The translations under genes were made by a program, and so were the position numbers. DNA of 64,000 bases from Paracoccus seriniphilus. GTDB lineage: Bacteria > Pseudomonadota > Alphaproteobacteria > Rhodobacterales > Rhodobacteraceae. The DNA is taken from positions 974,501-1,038,500 of the forward strand of contig NZ_CP067129.1 in assembly GCF_028553745.1 (NCBI RefSeq), in the 5' to 3' direction. Of the stretch, positions 36,807 to 45,941 are shown piece by piece (position 1 is the stretch's first letter; every line of letters starts with the position of its first letter). Under the pieces are notes generated by a model. The model made no database searches, was not told the origin of the DNA, and worked only from the letters and a program-made list of their open reading frames with translations.

Positions 36807-39800
36807 TCAGTGGAAATCACGGCTGGGAAAAAGCCGCTTTGCCTGTTCGCGCGGATGTGTGGCGCGTGATCGGGCAAAGCGGCGCGGCACGCTGTCGCTT
36901 TGCGGAGTGGTCGTGCCCAGCTCTTCCCCCAGCGGATGGCCCAGATCGCTGAGACAATGCGAGACATCCTCGATCTTCTGCGCGATCAGATGCACGACGG
37001 GGCCTTCGCGCTGCAACATCCCGGTGACCTTCAGCAGCCGCCCGCCCATGACGGCGCGGCGAAATCGCTGAAAGACCGCGTTCCAGACAATGATGTTGGA
37101 TACGCCGGTTTCATCCTCCAGCGTCAGGAAGATCACGCCCGAGGCCGTGCCGGGGCGTTGGCGGGTGATGACCAGCCCGCAGACCGTGGTCTGTGTCTGC
37201 GGTGCCTCGGCCAGCTTGTCATGCGGGGTCAGGCCGGGCAGGGACGGGCGCAGCAATTCCATCGGATGGGCGCGCAGGGTCAGGCGGGTGGCGATGTAAT
37301 CCTCGACGACTTCCTCGCCCAGATGCATGCCGGGCAGGGTGATGGCGGGTTCGTGGATCACCTCGCCATCCAGCGGGTCGTTGAACAGCGGCAGGGGGTT
37401 CTGCCCCTTGATGGCGCGCACCTGCCACAGCGCGTTGCGCCGCGTCAGCCCCATGCCTGAAAAGGCATCCGCCTCGGCCAACCGTTCCAGCACGGCGGGC
37501 GCGACACCGGCCCGCAGCCAGAGGGATTGCGGATCGGGGTAGCCATTGCCCCGCGCAGCGACGATCCATTCTGCATCATCCTGCCGGAAGCCCCTGATCT
37601 GGCGAAATCCCAGTCGCAGCGCCAGTTGCCCGTCGGCGCGCCGTTCAAGGCTGTTGTCCCAAAGGCTGGCGTTCACGCAGATCGGGCGGATTTCCACCTG
37701 ATGTTCGCGGGCATCGCGCACGATCTGTGCGGGCGCGTAAAACCCCATCGGCTGCGAGTTCAGCAGCGCGCAGGCAAAGACCGCCGGATGATGGCATTTC
37801 AGCCATGCCGAGACATAGACCAGAAGGGCAAAGGCGGCGGCATGGCTTTCGGGAAAGCCGTAATCGGCAAAACCCTCGATCTGGGAAAAGCAGCGCTTGG
37901 CGATGTCGGGGGAATAGCCGCGCGCCAACATGCCATTGATGAATTTGTCGCGATGTTCGCCAATGGTGCCCATACGCCGGAACGAGGCCAATGCGCGGCG
38001 CAGCTGGTCGGCCTCTTCGGCGCTGTAACCGGCCCCGACCACGGCGATCTGCATGGCCTGTTCCTGAAACAGCGGCACGCCAAGGGTGCGGCGGGTGACC
38101 TCTTCCAGTTCGGCCCCGAAGGGTTCGGGCTTTTCCAGCCCTTGCCGGCGGCGGATATAGGGCTGGACCATGCCGCCCTGAATCGGGCCGGGCCGGACGA
38201 TGGCGACCTCGATCACCAGATCATAGAATTCGCGCGGCTTCATGCGGGGCAGGAAATTCATCTGTGCCCGGCTTTCGACCTGAAAGACGCCAACCGCATC
38301 GGCGCGTTGCAGCATCCGATAGGTCTGTGCGTCCTCGGCGGGGACGGTGGCAAGGGTCAGCGCGGTCTGTTCATGCCGCTTCAGCAGGTCAAAGGCCTTG
38401 CGGATACAGGTCAGCATTCCCAGCCCCAGAATGTCGACCTTGAGAATGCCCAGGGTGTCGATGTCGTCCTTGTTCCATTCAATAAGGGTGCGGTCGTCCA
38501 TTGCGGCATTCTCGATGGGGCACAGCTCGTCCAGCCGGCCCTTGGTGATGACGAAACCGCCGACATGCTGAGACAGGTGACGTGGAAAGCCGATCAGCTC
38601 GCCGATCAGGCGCAGGGTCAGGGCGAGGCGGCGGTCATTGGGATCAAGGCCCAACTCGCGAACGCGGTCCAAATCCGGTCCCTTGCCGGAAGATCCCCAG
38701 ATCTGGCCGGACAGGCCGGCGGTCACGTCCTGGCTGAGCCCCATCACCTTGCCGACCTCGCGGATCGCGGCGCGGGACCGGAAATGGATCACCGTGGCAC
38801 ACAGGCCCGCGCGCTCGCGACCGTATCTGTGATAGATCCACTGGATGACCTCTTCGCGCCGTTCATGTTCGAAATCGACATCGATATCGGGCGGTTCGCC
38901 GCGGTGGCGCGAGATGAAGCGCTCGAACACCATGCCGATCAGATCAGGAGAGACATCGGTGATGCCCAGCAGGTAGCACAGGATGGAATTGGCCGCTGAT
39001 CCGCGCCCCTGGCAGAGAATGCCCTGACTGCGTGCATATTGAACAATGTCATGGACGGTCAGGAAATAGGCCGGGAAATCCAGTTCGGCCACGACGGCCA
39101 GTTCCTTTTCCATCAGCTTGCAGGCCCGCTGTGGCGCGCCCTGCGGATAGCGGCGGCGCAGGCCCTCATGGGCCAGTCGCGTCAGCCGCGCCATCGGAGT
39201 TTCATCGCCCTGAACGATCTCGTCCGGATATTGATAGCTGAGTTCGGACAGGCTGAAGGCGCAGCGATTGGCGATTTCCACGGTCCGGCGCAGGGCGGCG
39301 GGATGGTTGCGAAAGATCCGGGCCATGTCAGTCCCCGATTTCAGCCGCCTTTCGGCATTGGGCAGGGCGCGGGTGCCGATCTGGTCAATGGTGCAGCCTT
39401 CGCGCAGGCAGGTCAGCACATCGGCCAGCGGGCGGCGACAGGCGCGATGCATCAGCACATCCCCCACCGCAACCATCGGGGTCGAACAGCGCAGGGCCAG
39501 CCGGGCGCAGGCATTGAGATACATCTGGTCCGAGCCGTCATAACGCGGGGCGGCGCCCAGAAAGACATGGCCGGGAAAGCTGCGCTGCACCTGCATCAGG
39601 TCGGGCAGGGCATTGTCGGGCGCGCCCTGTGGCAGGGCGATCAGGATCATGCCCCTGCAACCGGTCAGAAGATCCGCCAGATCCAGATGGCAGTCGCCTT
39701 TTTCAGCGCGTCTTTTGCCAAGGGTCAACAGGCGGGACAGCCGTTGATAGGCGGCCAGATCGGTGGGCAGGGCCAGCCAGTCCACGGTGCTGTCGCGCAG

Positions 39801-40079
39801 CACCAGACGACAGCCGGTGATCAGGCGGGGCAAGGTGGCGAGGCCGGGAGACCCAATGTCTTGCGCATTGCGTTCCAGTATCTGCAATGCGGAATAGGCC
39901 CGCACCACACCGGCCAGAGAGTTCCGGTCGGTGATCGCAATCGCTGTCAGGCCCAGTTCGGCCGCGCGGGTTACCAGTTCTTCGGGATGCGAGGCCCCGG
40001 TCAGAAAGGTGAAATTGCTGGTCACGCAAAGCTCGGCATAGGGCTGGGGGGCGGCCGCCGCCGGGGATCGGGTGCTCAT
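36807..40079 (-). CDS. dnaE2: error-prone DNA polymerase DnaE2 (ImuC)
   Basis: 1090 aa, C-family translesion polymerase of the ImuABC mutasome. The N-terminal PHP domain (ELCVTSNFTFLTGASHPEEL, AIAITDRNSLAGVVRAY) lacks some of the metal ligands of DnaE1-type enzymes. The palm carries PDIDVDFEHERREEVIQ near residue 397, with the catalytic Asp residues, and the finger region follows. The last 150 residues hold the OB fold (TTVCGLVITRQRPGTASGVIFLTLEDETG). ATG 40079 overlaps imuB by 4 bases; an upstream extension to 40163 is not needed. Confidence 0.96.
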   Translation of the reverse strand: MSTRSPAAAAPQPYAELCVTSNFTFLTGASHPEELVTRAAELGLTAIAITDRNSLAGVVRAYSALQILERNAQDIGSPGLATLPRLITGCRLVLRDSTVDWLALPTDLAAYQRLSRLLTLGKRRAEKGDCHLDLADLLTGCRGMILIALPQGAPDNALPDLMQVQRSFPGHVFLGAAPRYDGSDQMYLNACARLALRCSTPMVAVGDVLMHRACRRPLADVLTCLREGCTIDQIGTRALPNAERRLKSGTDMARIFRNHPAALRRTVEIANRCAFSLSELSYQYPDEIVQGDETPMARLTRLAHEGLRRRYPQGAPQRACKLMEKELAVVAELDFPAYFLTVHDIVQYARSQGILCQGRGSAANSILCYLLGITDVSPDLIGMVFERFISRHRGEPPDIDVDFEHERREEVIQWIYHRYGRERAGLCATVIHFRSRAAIREVGKVMGLSQDVTAGLSGQIWGSSGKGPDLDRVRELGLDPNDRRLALTLRLIGELIGFPRHLSQHVGGFVITKGRLDELCPIENAAMDDRTLIEWNKDDIDTLGILKVDILGLGMLTCIRKAFDLLKRHEQTALTLATVPAEDAQTYRMLQRADAVGVFQVESRAQMNFLPRMKPREFYDLVIEVAIVRPGPIQGGMVQPYIRRRQGLEKPEPFGAELEEVTRRTLGVPLFQEQAMQIAVVGAGYSAEEADQLRRALASFRRMGTIGEHRDKFINGMLARGYSPDIAKRCFSQIEGFADYGFPESHAAAFALLVYVSAWLKCHHPAVFACALLNSQPMGFYAPAQIVRDAREHQVEIRPICVNASLWDNSLERRADGQLALRLGFRQIRGFRQDDAEWIVAARGNGYPDPQSLWLRAGVAPAVLERLAEADAFSGMGLTRRNALWQVRAIKGQNPLPLFNDPLDGEVIHEPAITLPGMHLGEEVVEDYIATRLTLRAHPMELLRPSLPGLTPHDKLAEAPQTQTTVCGLVITRQRPGTASGVIFLTLEDETGVSNIIVWNAVFQRFRRAVMGGRLLKVTGMLQREGPVVHLIAQKIEDVSHCLSDLGHPLGEELGTTTPQSDSVPRRFARSRATHPREQAKRLFPSRDFH

Positions 40080-41554
40080 GCGAATTCCCCCTGAACGAAC
40101 CAGCCGGGATTCTGCGGCGTGTGAAACAACCACAGACGGCGCCCCTGTTCGGTCTGCACGCACCAGTAATCGCGAAAGCCGCGTTGCCAGTTTTCATCAT
40201 CAAGCCACCATTCCGGCGCGATCCGTTCAGGGCCGGTCGCGGACAGGGTGGTCAGGCGCATCCGCCGCCAGCGGAATTGCTGTGGCGGGCGCGGACCCGA
40301 GGCGCTGATCGGTTCGGGCGGGAACATGATCAGCGGGCGCGGGCGTGACCCTGCCGAAAAGCTTTCGGCCCGGGAACTGGCGGCGGGGACGATCATGAAG
40401 CTGCGTTCGGGAATATGGCTGTCGGCGGGCAGGAAACGCTGGATGTTTTCCAGCCCGACCCGCGTGCCGATCCGGGTGATCAGATCGTCCAGCCCGACTT
40501 CGCGATCCGAATGGCTGTGGCTGACCTGCTCGGGGCGAAGGGGCTCGACCTGTGTGGCTTCCAGCCGCATGTGATCAATGCCGAAACCGGCGTCCACCTT
40601 GCCGATGTTGCGCGCGAAAAGCGACAGGATCAGCGCCGGGTCGCGCATCGGGCGGGCAAGGCGCAGCTCGACATTCCGGGCCTGCTGATCGACCCGGCGC
40701 AGGGTCAGCTTCAGCATCCGTGCGCCGGTTTGCCGGTCTTCCAGCTTGCGACACAGCCGTTCCAGCAAGCGCGCGGTGCCAGCCATTACATCGGCCTCCA
40801 GCCCGATCGGTTCAGGCAGGTTCAGTTGCACGCCGTAATGTGGCGGTTCCTGTTGCGGAGAAATCTGTTCGGGTTGCTGCCCCAGGGCCTGATCCAGTCG
40901 CATCAGCAAGCCGGAGCCGAAGCGCCGGGCAAGCGGGGCGCGCGGGGCCTTGGCAAGCTGTCCGATGCTGCGCAACCCCATGCGTTTCAGCGCCGTGACG
41001 GTATCGGCATCCAATCGCAGCGCCGCCACCGGCAGCGGGCCAAGCGAGGCCAGCATCTCGCCTGCAGGCGCGACACCTTCGGCGAAATGGGCCAGCGCCC
41101 AGGCCGCGCCGCGCGTGTCGCCAAGTCCGATCTGCACGTTCAGCCCCATTCCGTCAAGGCGTTGGCGCAGATCGGTCAGCATCATGGTCTCGCCGCCGAA
41201 CAGATGCGCCGCGCCGGTGATGTCCAGCACCAGCCCGTCATCGCCCTCGATGCCGACCCAGGGGGAATAGCGCGTCGCCCAACGGCGCAATCCGGCCAGG
41301 AACTGCTGATCCATCTCTGGCTGGGCGGGGCGGCTTTGCAGGTCAGGGCAAAAGGCACGGGCATCGGAAAAGGCCATGCCGCGATGCAGGCCCTGACGCT
41401 CGGCGCTTGTGTTCAGGCAATAAATCCGGTTGACGTTCTGTTCCGTCAGGGTCAGCGCGAAGGGGCCGGTGATCGCGCCATGTCGCAAGACCCGGTCACT
41501 TGCGAGCCGGGGAAACCACAATGAGATGACGCGTCGAGAGACTCCAGCGCACAT
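40076..41554 (-). CDS. imuB: ImuB, catalytically inactive Y-family polymerase-like protein
   Basis: 492 aa. Y-family fold, the hub of the mutasome that links DnaE2 to the sliding clamp. The start RVISLWFPRLASDRVLR and the core DARAFCPDL, VLDITGAAHLFGGE and VQIGLGDTRGAAWALAHF are typical. Acidic catalytic residues of true Y-family polymerases are not evident. Typical ImuB C-terminal segments (PERIAPEWW...RDYWCVQTEQGRRLWLF) are present. It overlaps imuA by 59 bases and dnaE2 by 4, so expression is coupled. Confidence 0.94.
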   Translation of the reverse strand: MCAGVSRRVISLWFPRLASDRVLRHGAITGPFALTLTEQNVNRIYCLNTSAERQGLHRGMAFSDARAFCPDLQSRPAQPEMDQQFLAGLRRWATRYSPWVGIEGDDGLVLDITGAAHLFGGETMMLTDLRQRLDGMGLNVQIGLGDTRGAAWALAHFAEGVAPAGEMLASLGPLPVAALRLDADTVTALKRMGLRSIGQLAKAPRAPLARRFGSGLLMRLDQALGQQPEQISPQQEPPHYGVQLNLPEPIGLEADVMAGTARLLERLCRKLEDRQTGARMLKLTLRRVDQQARNVELRLARPMRDPALILSLFARNIGKVDAGFGIDHMRLEATQVEPLRPEQVSHSHSDREVGLDDLITRIGTRVGLENIQRFLPADSHIPERSFMIVPAASSRAESFSAGSRPRPLIMFPPEPISASGPRPPQQFRWRRMRLTTLSATGPERIAPEWWLDDENWQRGFRDYWCVQTEQGRRLWLFHTPQNPGWFVQGEFA

Positions 41555-42056
41555 GCCACAGACCTGATGTTCCTGATTTGTTCTTGATAAGCTCCCATGA
41601 TTGCAGAGTCGAGTCCTCGGGTGGGTTCTCGGGGTCGGGGATCGGGGTGCAGCGCCAGCGCGTTTCTGCCGCGTGACTGCCCATGCCTTCGGGGATCAGG
41701 CATAATCCCGTGCTTTGCCCGGCCCGGGCGGCCAGTTGCAATCTGCGCCCGGCGGTCAGGCCAATCGGCTGGGTCAGTTCCATGACGACAAGCGGAACGA
41801 CCCCGGCGCGCAGCGCTTCCTCGGCCGCGGCCAGTGTCTCGATCTGATCCCTTGTCCTGACCGAAAGAACCCGTGCCGGATCGAGATAGTTGTTCAGCCC
41901 CAGCGGGCTGATCATCTCTGGCCTCCAGCCTTCGCGCAGCCAGAGCGCCGCCCCGGCATTTGCCGCCGAGGCCGCGGCCAGACCTGCAGCCAATGGCCCG
42001 CAGGCTTCATGGACGCGGGAAGGGCGAAGGGGAAAGGCGGTGATCCGTGACGACAT
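41496..42056 (-). CDS. imuA: ImuA, RecA-like mutasome protein
   Basis: 186 aa, short ImuA of the alphaproteobacterial type. Family marks: the early RVHEACGPLAAGLAAASA and the WLREGWRPEMISPLGLNNYLDPARVLSVRTRD block, where longer homologues have a RecA-like fold. The end runs through the imuB start for 59 bases. In other Alphaproteobacteria ImuA interacts with ImuB and RecA and the operon is under SOS control. No LexA-type box was seen in the 114 bases upstream. Confidence 0.87.
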   Translation of the reverse strand: MSSRITAFPLRPSRVHEACGPLAAGLAAASAANAGAALWLREGWRPEMISPLGLNNYLDPARVLSVRTRDQIETLAAAEEALRAGVVPLVVMELTQPIGLTAGRRLQLAARAGQSTGLCLIPEGMGSHAAETRWRCTPIPDPENPPEDSTLQSWELIKNKSGTSGLWHVRWSLSTRHLIVVSPARK

Positions 42057-42170
42057 GCAGGCAAGCTATGCGACAGTGCTGCCGGGATCAAACAATCTGG
42101 CCAGGACATGCCCCCGCCAGCGATCCTTGCGGATCTCGCGAGGACTTCCGGTGCGATCCGATACGACCCG

Positions 42171-43193
42171 TCAGCTCAGAAGCTCTCTGGTGACATCCGA
42201 TACGGCTTCCGGCGTCATGTATCCCAGCAGCCATTCCCGCATCCGGTCACGCGCCTGTTCCTGGGTAAGCTCGACGGGTTGGTGGTTGCCGATATTCAGG
42301 GGAACCTGTCCCTGCAGATATTTCTCGTTGATGATCTTCATGTCTGCTGCCGCGTTCTGGCGAATGACGGCTTGCAGTTCCGGATCCGTAAGCCGCAGTT
42401 TTTCATGTTTGCTTACGGTTTCCGAATGGCGCAACTTCTTGATGACATCGGAACGTCGATCAAGAATGTCCTTGTTGATCCTCTTGATCCGACGGTCGAG
42501 AATTTCATTGAAAGAGAACATCCATGTGGTCGCGGCACCCGTCAGGCTGGGATTGACCGGTGCGGATGGGATCTTGAAGTCGATATTGACGCGACATGTT
42601 TTCTCGATGATGTCAAAGAAATCCGAGACAACATTTTCGTCTTTCAGGTTTGCTCTGTCAAAGTTCCGGGTCACCAGTGCATCGCGGCCTGCAAGGGATG
42701 TGAACCACTCGGCAAATTCAAGATGCCTGTACTTGTATTGAACCGGGGTCGGCGCATGACGAAAGCGCAACCCGTGCCGGATGCGTTGGTTCAATTCTGA
42801 AATGTAGAGGTCAACCGGATCTCGGAAATACAGAATTCCGGTTATCTTGTCGAAGCTCTTTTGAAGGCGCCGAACAAGATCGTCACGCAGTTTCGCCGAG
42901 GGAATGTCTTCGCTGGAGACGATGACCGTCTCATATTTGTTTTCATGAACTTCGGCTTCGAATTTCTGCCATTCTTCCTCTGCCCTGGAAACCATCTGTT
43001 CCAGGGATCCGAACCTGCGCTCCATCTTGGGCGGCAGTTTCTTGGAATATCTGTATCTGAAACAAAGGTCGTGACCACTTGTCTTGGTCATATGTATGCC
43101 ATGCTGGCTCAGAACATCCTTGTTCTGATGAAGTGCAACCTGAATGGCCGAGGAGCCGGTCTTCGAGGGTCCCATATGAAGTATCAAGTGCAT
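42171..43193 (-). CDS. sulfotransferase-like protein, AT-richer than its surroundings
   Basis: 340 aa. A P-loop at the extreme N-terminus (MGPSKTGSSAIQVAL, residues 8-20) matches the PAPS-binding loop of sulfotransferases, and FRDPVDLYISELNQR resembles the 3'-phosphate binding segment. No signal peptide. The rest (RRIKRINKDILDRRSDVIKKLRH, for example) is charged and helical. Some stretches are near 40% GC by hand count (24 of 60 bases at 42601-42660), far below the neighbours. ATG 43193 is chosen because the P-loop follows at once; an upstream ATG at 43229 is possible. Acceptor molecule unknown. Likely horizontally acquired. Confidence 0.75.
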   Translation of the reverse strand: MHLILHMGPSKTGSSAIQVALHQNKDVLSQHGIHMTKTSGHDLCFRYRYSKKLPPKMERRFGSLEQMVSRAEEEWQKFEAEVHENKYETVIVSSEDIPSAKLRDDLVRRLQKSFDKITGILYFRDPVDLYISELNQRIRHGLRFRHAPTPVQYKYRHLEFAEWFTSLAGRDALVTRNFDRANLKDENVVSDFFDIIEKTCRVNIDFKIPSAPVNPSLTGAATTWMFSFNEILDRRIKRINKDILDRRSDVIKKLRHSETVSKHEKLRLTDPELQAVIRQNAAADMKIINEKYLQGQVPLNIGNHQPVELTQEQARDRMREWLLGYMTPEAVSDVTRELLS

Positions 43194-43488
43194 TTCATGT
43201 GTCTCCTGGCGTGACGTGCATAGATGCAAGCTATGGCACCATATCTTCGAACTGGCTGAGGTCTGTTTCCTGATGTCTTGTCCGCTGGATTACATGAGGA
43301 AATTCATGTCAGCAACTGGCGGCACCAGACCCATGGCAGGCATATGGGGTCAATCCGGGGCAGGCTGAGGAAGGGGCTGACCGCCCATGGTCCTGTCCAT
43401 GTGGGCGGATCTTTCCATGCGGCCCGGGCTGCCACAATGGCTGCTGGGCAGAGGTGACGCGCCACCAGGGGCAGCGTCACCGCCCTGT
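43194..43488. other. intergenic region with two strong hairpins
   Basis: 295 bases without a gene. Hairpin 1 at 43381-43408 has arms CCGCCCA and TGGGCGG; hairpin 2 at 43454-43482 has arms GGTGACGC and GCGTCACC. Hairpin 2 lies just past the stop of the minus-strand DUF296 gene and may end that operon. Confidence 0.5.
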
Positions 43489-44322
43489 TCAAGGTTCAGC
43501 GATCAGCAGCACCTCGGCGGTGATGCAGATGCGGTTGTCATGAGGGTGCAGAATGCCGCTCATCGGTTCACCGTCCAGTCCGACCGAGGCAGCCTCGATC
43601 GTCACGCCATCGCGGTCCAGTCGCCCGCTGCGCAACAGGACCTCGGTGGCATAGCTGTCCTGCGTGCCATCCGTGAAAGATGTATTGATCAGGCTGCCCA
43701 GCCCTTCGATCCGCGCCTTGCCGAGCGTTGCCCCGGCCTGCGGAAGCAGGGCATGCGGGTCCTCATTGGGACGCAGCCTGCACAGCAGGGCAGGCTGCCC
43801 TGTCCGGCTGGACGTGGTGGCGGTTGGCGTGAACAGCTCGAAACCGGTTTCGGGATCGGGCTGCACCTCCAGCGTGGCACCTGACAGACCCCAGCCGCTG
43901 ACATGCAGATCACGCGCCAGTATCGAATCGCCGGTCAGCAGATGCCCCATGCGCAGCGGCCCCCCGACGTCTGACCACAGCCCGTGGCAATGCAGGAAGG
44001 GTGCGCCATTCTTGCGGCCCAGATGCAGCCCGGCCTCGGCCAGAACCGCATCCTCGATCACATGGGTCGCGCTGTACCATGCCGCCCGGCCGTCACCGGG
44101 GGCGGGGCCGGGGATGACATAGGACAGCCGCGTGAAACTTGCATCCGCCAGCCGCAGATAACCCGCGCTGAAGCCAGCCTGTGAAAAGGCCTGCACCACC
44201 GCCTGTTCGACGGGTATTCCCGCTTGCAGTTGCAGTTCCACGGGCCGGGCGCGGCAGGGCAAGGCCGTGAAACGCGCGGGGTTGCGCGGACCGGGATGGG
44301 TCAGAACCCGCCGCGCCGTCAT
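43489..44322 (-). CDS. tandem PPC/DUF296 domain protein
   Basis: 277 aa, two PPC (DUF296) domains, about residues 28-145 and 160-277. The first has FLHCHGLWSD, RMGHLLTGDSI, and a strand pattern like plant and archaeal PPC folds. The second has a weaker match (LGKARIEGLGSLINTSF, EVLLRSG, GEPMSGIL). No AT-hook is present. PPC domains trimerise and can bind metal through His residues. The gene overlaps the CoA synthetase gene by 4 bases, so it belongs to the same pathway, but its reaction or role is unknown. Family assignment is by pattern; function is not inferred. Confidence 0.7.
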   Translation of the reverse strand: MTARRVLTHPGPRNPARFTALPCRARPVELQLQAGIPVEQAVVQAFSQAGFSAGYLRLADASFTRLSYVIPGPAPGDGRAAWYSATHVIEDAVLAEAGLHLGRKNGAPFLHCHGLWSDVGGPLRMGHLLTGDSILARDLHVSGWGLSGATLEVQPDPETGFELFTPTATTSSRTGQPALLCRLRPNEDPHALLPQAGATLGKARIEGLGSLINTSFTDGTQDSYATEVLLRSGRLDRDGVTIEAASVGLDGEPMSGILHPHDNRICITAEVLLIAEP

Positions 44323-45941
44323 TGGGCAGCGCTCTTCTCGGGCGTCTTCGTTTCGGGTCGGGGCAGGTCGCCCCGCGCCAGAAGCTCTTCGCGGATCATC
44401 TTCTTGGTGATCTTGCCATAGGCGCTTTTGGGCATTTCGTCCCAGAACACCACATGGCGGGGCATCTTGTAGCGGGCGACCTTGGGGGCCAGCCAGTCCA
44501 GCAACGCTTCGGCTGTCACGCCCGCGCTGCGCGCGACGCAGACCGCGACGCCGATTTCGCCCCAGACCGGATCGGGCATGCCCAGAACCGCGACCTCGGA
44601 TATGTCGGGATGCAGCAGGATCTTTTCCTCGATCTCGCGGGGGTAGATGTTCGAGCCGCCCGAAATATACATGTCCGAGGATCGCCCCGTCAGATAGACG
44701 AAGCCTTCGGCATCCATATGTCCCAGATCGCCGGTCAGGAACCAGCCATTGCGAAAGCTTTTGGCATTGGCCTCGGGGTTGTCGAAATAGCCCGCAAAGA
44801 CGGCAGGCCCGATCACCGCGATCTCTCCGGTCTCGCCCTGTGCGACCTCGTGACCATTGGCATCCTGAATCTGCACCTGCATCCCCGTGCGGGCAAAGCC
44901 GCAGGTTCCGATGCGCATGCTGTCATCATCGGCCGAGTGATGGGCAGGGGGCAGCACGGTGATATTGCCGGTGACCTCACCAAGGCCGAAATATTGCACC
45001 AGCTTGGGGCCAAGGGTTTCCAGCGCGCGGATCTGATCGGCCCGATACATGGGCGCGCCGGCATAGATCATGTAGCGCAGCGAGGAATGGTCATGCTGAT
45101 GCACCGAAGGATGTTCGACCAGCAGTTTGACGATGGTCGGCACGGTGAAGAGATTGGTCACCTTCCAGGTCTCGACCAGGCTCCAGACCTCTTGCGGGTC
45201 GAATTTCGGGCCGACGGGCAGGATCGTCTTGACCCCATGGGCCACCTGCGTCAGCTGATGGACGCCCGCCCCATGGCTGAGGGGGGCCACCACGAGCGAG
45301 GCATCCTGCGGGCCGGTGCCCGGCATCAGGTCGCACAGGTGGTTGGTGACGACAAAGGCCATCTGGCCATGGGTCAGCACTGCCGCCTTGGGGCGTCCCG
45401 TGGTGCCCGAGGTAAAGAAGAACCAGCAAGGATCGTCGCGGTTGACCTCGGCCTGCGCCGGGCGCTGGCCCAGATGATCGGCCACAAGGGTTTCGTAATC
45501 CTCGCCCAGTCCGGCGCCAATGCCGACCACAAAGCCGATATCCCTGCATGCCGCCGCATGTTCGGGGAATTCGGCCCCGCACAGGATGCCCCTGGCCTGC
45601 GAGCTTTGGGCAAGATAGGCGATATCCTCGGGCGATTGGCGGCAATTGGCGGGCACCCAGATCGCGCCGATGCGCCAGCAGGCAAACATTGCCTCGAACA
45701 TCTGGTTGTTGTTGGCCGATTGCACCAGCAGCCGGTCGCCCTTTTTCAGCCCGAATCGATCCTGCAGCGCCGCGGCAAAGGCAGCCGAACGGGCCTCCAT
45801 TTCCGCCCATGTCCAGGATTTCTCGCCCCAGACGAAACCGATGTCATCAGGGTGACGGCGCGCACTTTCGGTCAGGAAGTTCGACAGGTTCATCACCCGC
45901 GTCGAAACGGGCGGCATGCCGCCCGACAGGTCGATGCTCAT
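44319..45941 (-). CDS. AMP-forming acyl-CoA synthetase
   Basis: 540 aa. Activates a carboxylic acid with ATP and CoA through an acyl-adenylate. Motifs: FFTSGTTGRPKAAVLTHG (P-loop-like), VQYFGLGEVTG, YISGGSNIYPREIEEKILLHPDISEVAVLG (hinge) and the C-terminal PKSAYGKITKKMI with the catalytic Lys. Acid specificity cannot be read from sequence. It overlaps both neighbours by 4 bases, in the order thiolase, synthetase, DUF296, and faces away from a TRAP transporter that could supply its acid. Confidence 0.92.
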   Translation of the reverse strand: MSIDLSGGMPPVSTRVMNLSNFLTESARRHPDDIGFVWGEKSWTWAEMEARSAAFAAALQDRFGLKKGDRLLVQSANNNQMFEAMFACWRIGAIWVPANCRQSPEDIAYLAQSSQARGILCGAEFPEHAAACRDIGFVVGIGAGLGEDYETLVADHLGQRPAQAEVNRDDPCWFFFTSGTTGRPKAAVLTHGQMAFVVTNHLCDLMPGTGPQDASLVVAPLSHGAGVHQLTQVAHGVKTILPVGPKFDPQEVWSLVETWKVTNLFTVPTIVKLLVEHPSVHQHDHSSLRYMIYAGAPMYRADQIRALETLGPKLVQYFGLGEVTGNITVLPPAHHSADDDSMRIGTCGFARTGMQVQIQDANGHEVAQGETGEIAVIGPAVFAGYFDNPEANAKSFRNGWFLTGDLGHMDAEGFVYLTGRSSDMYISGGSNIYPREIEEKILLHPDISEVAVLGMPDPVWGEIGVAVCVARSAGVTAEALLDWLAPKVARYKMPRHVVFWDEMPKSAYGKITKKMIREELLARGDLPRPETKTPEKSAAQ

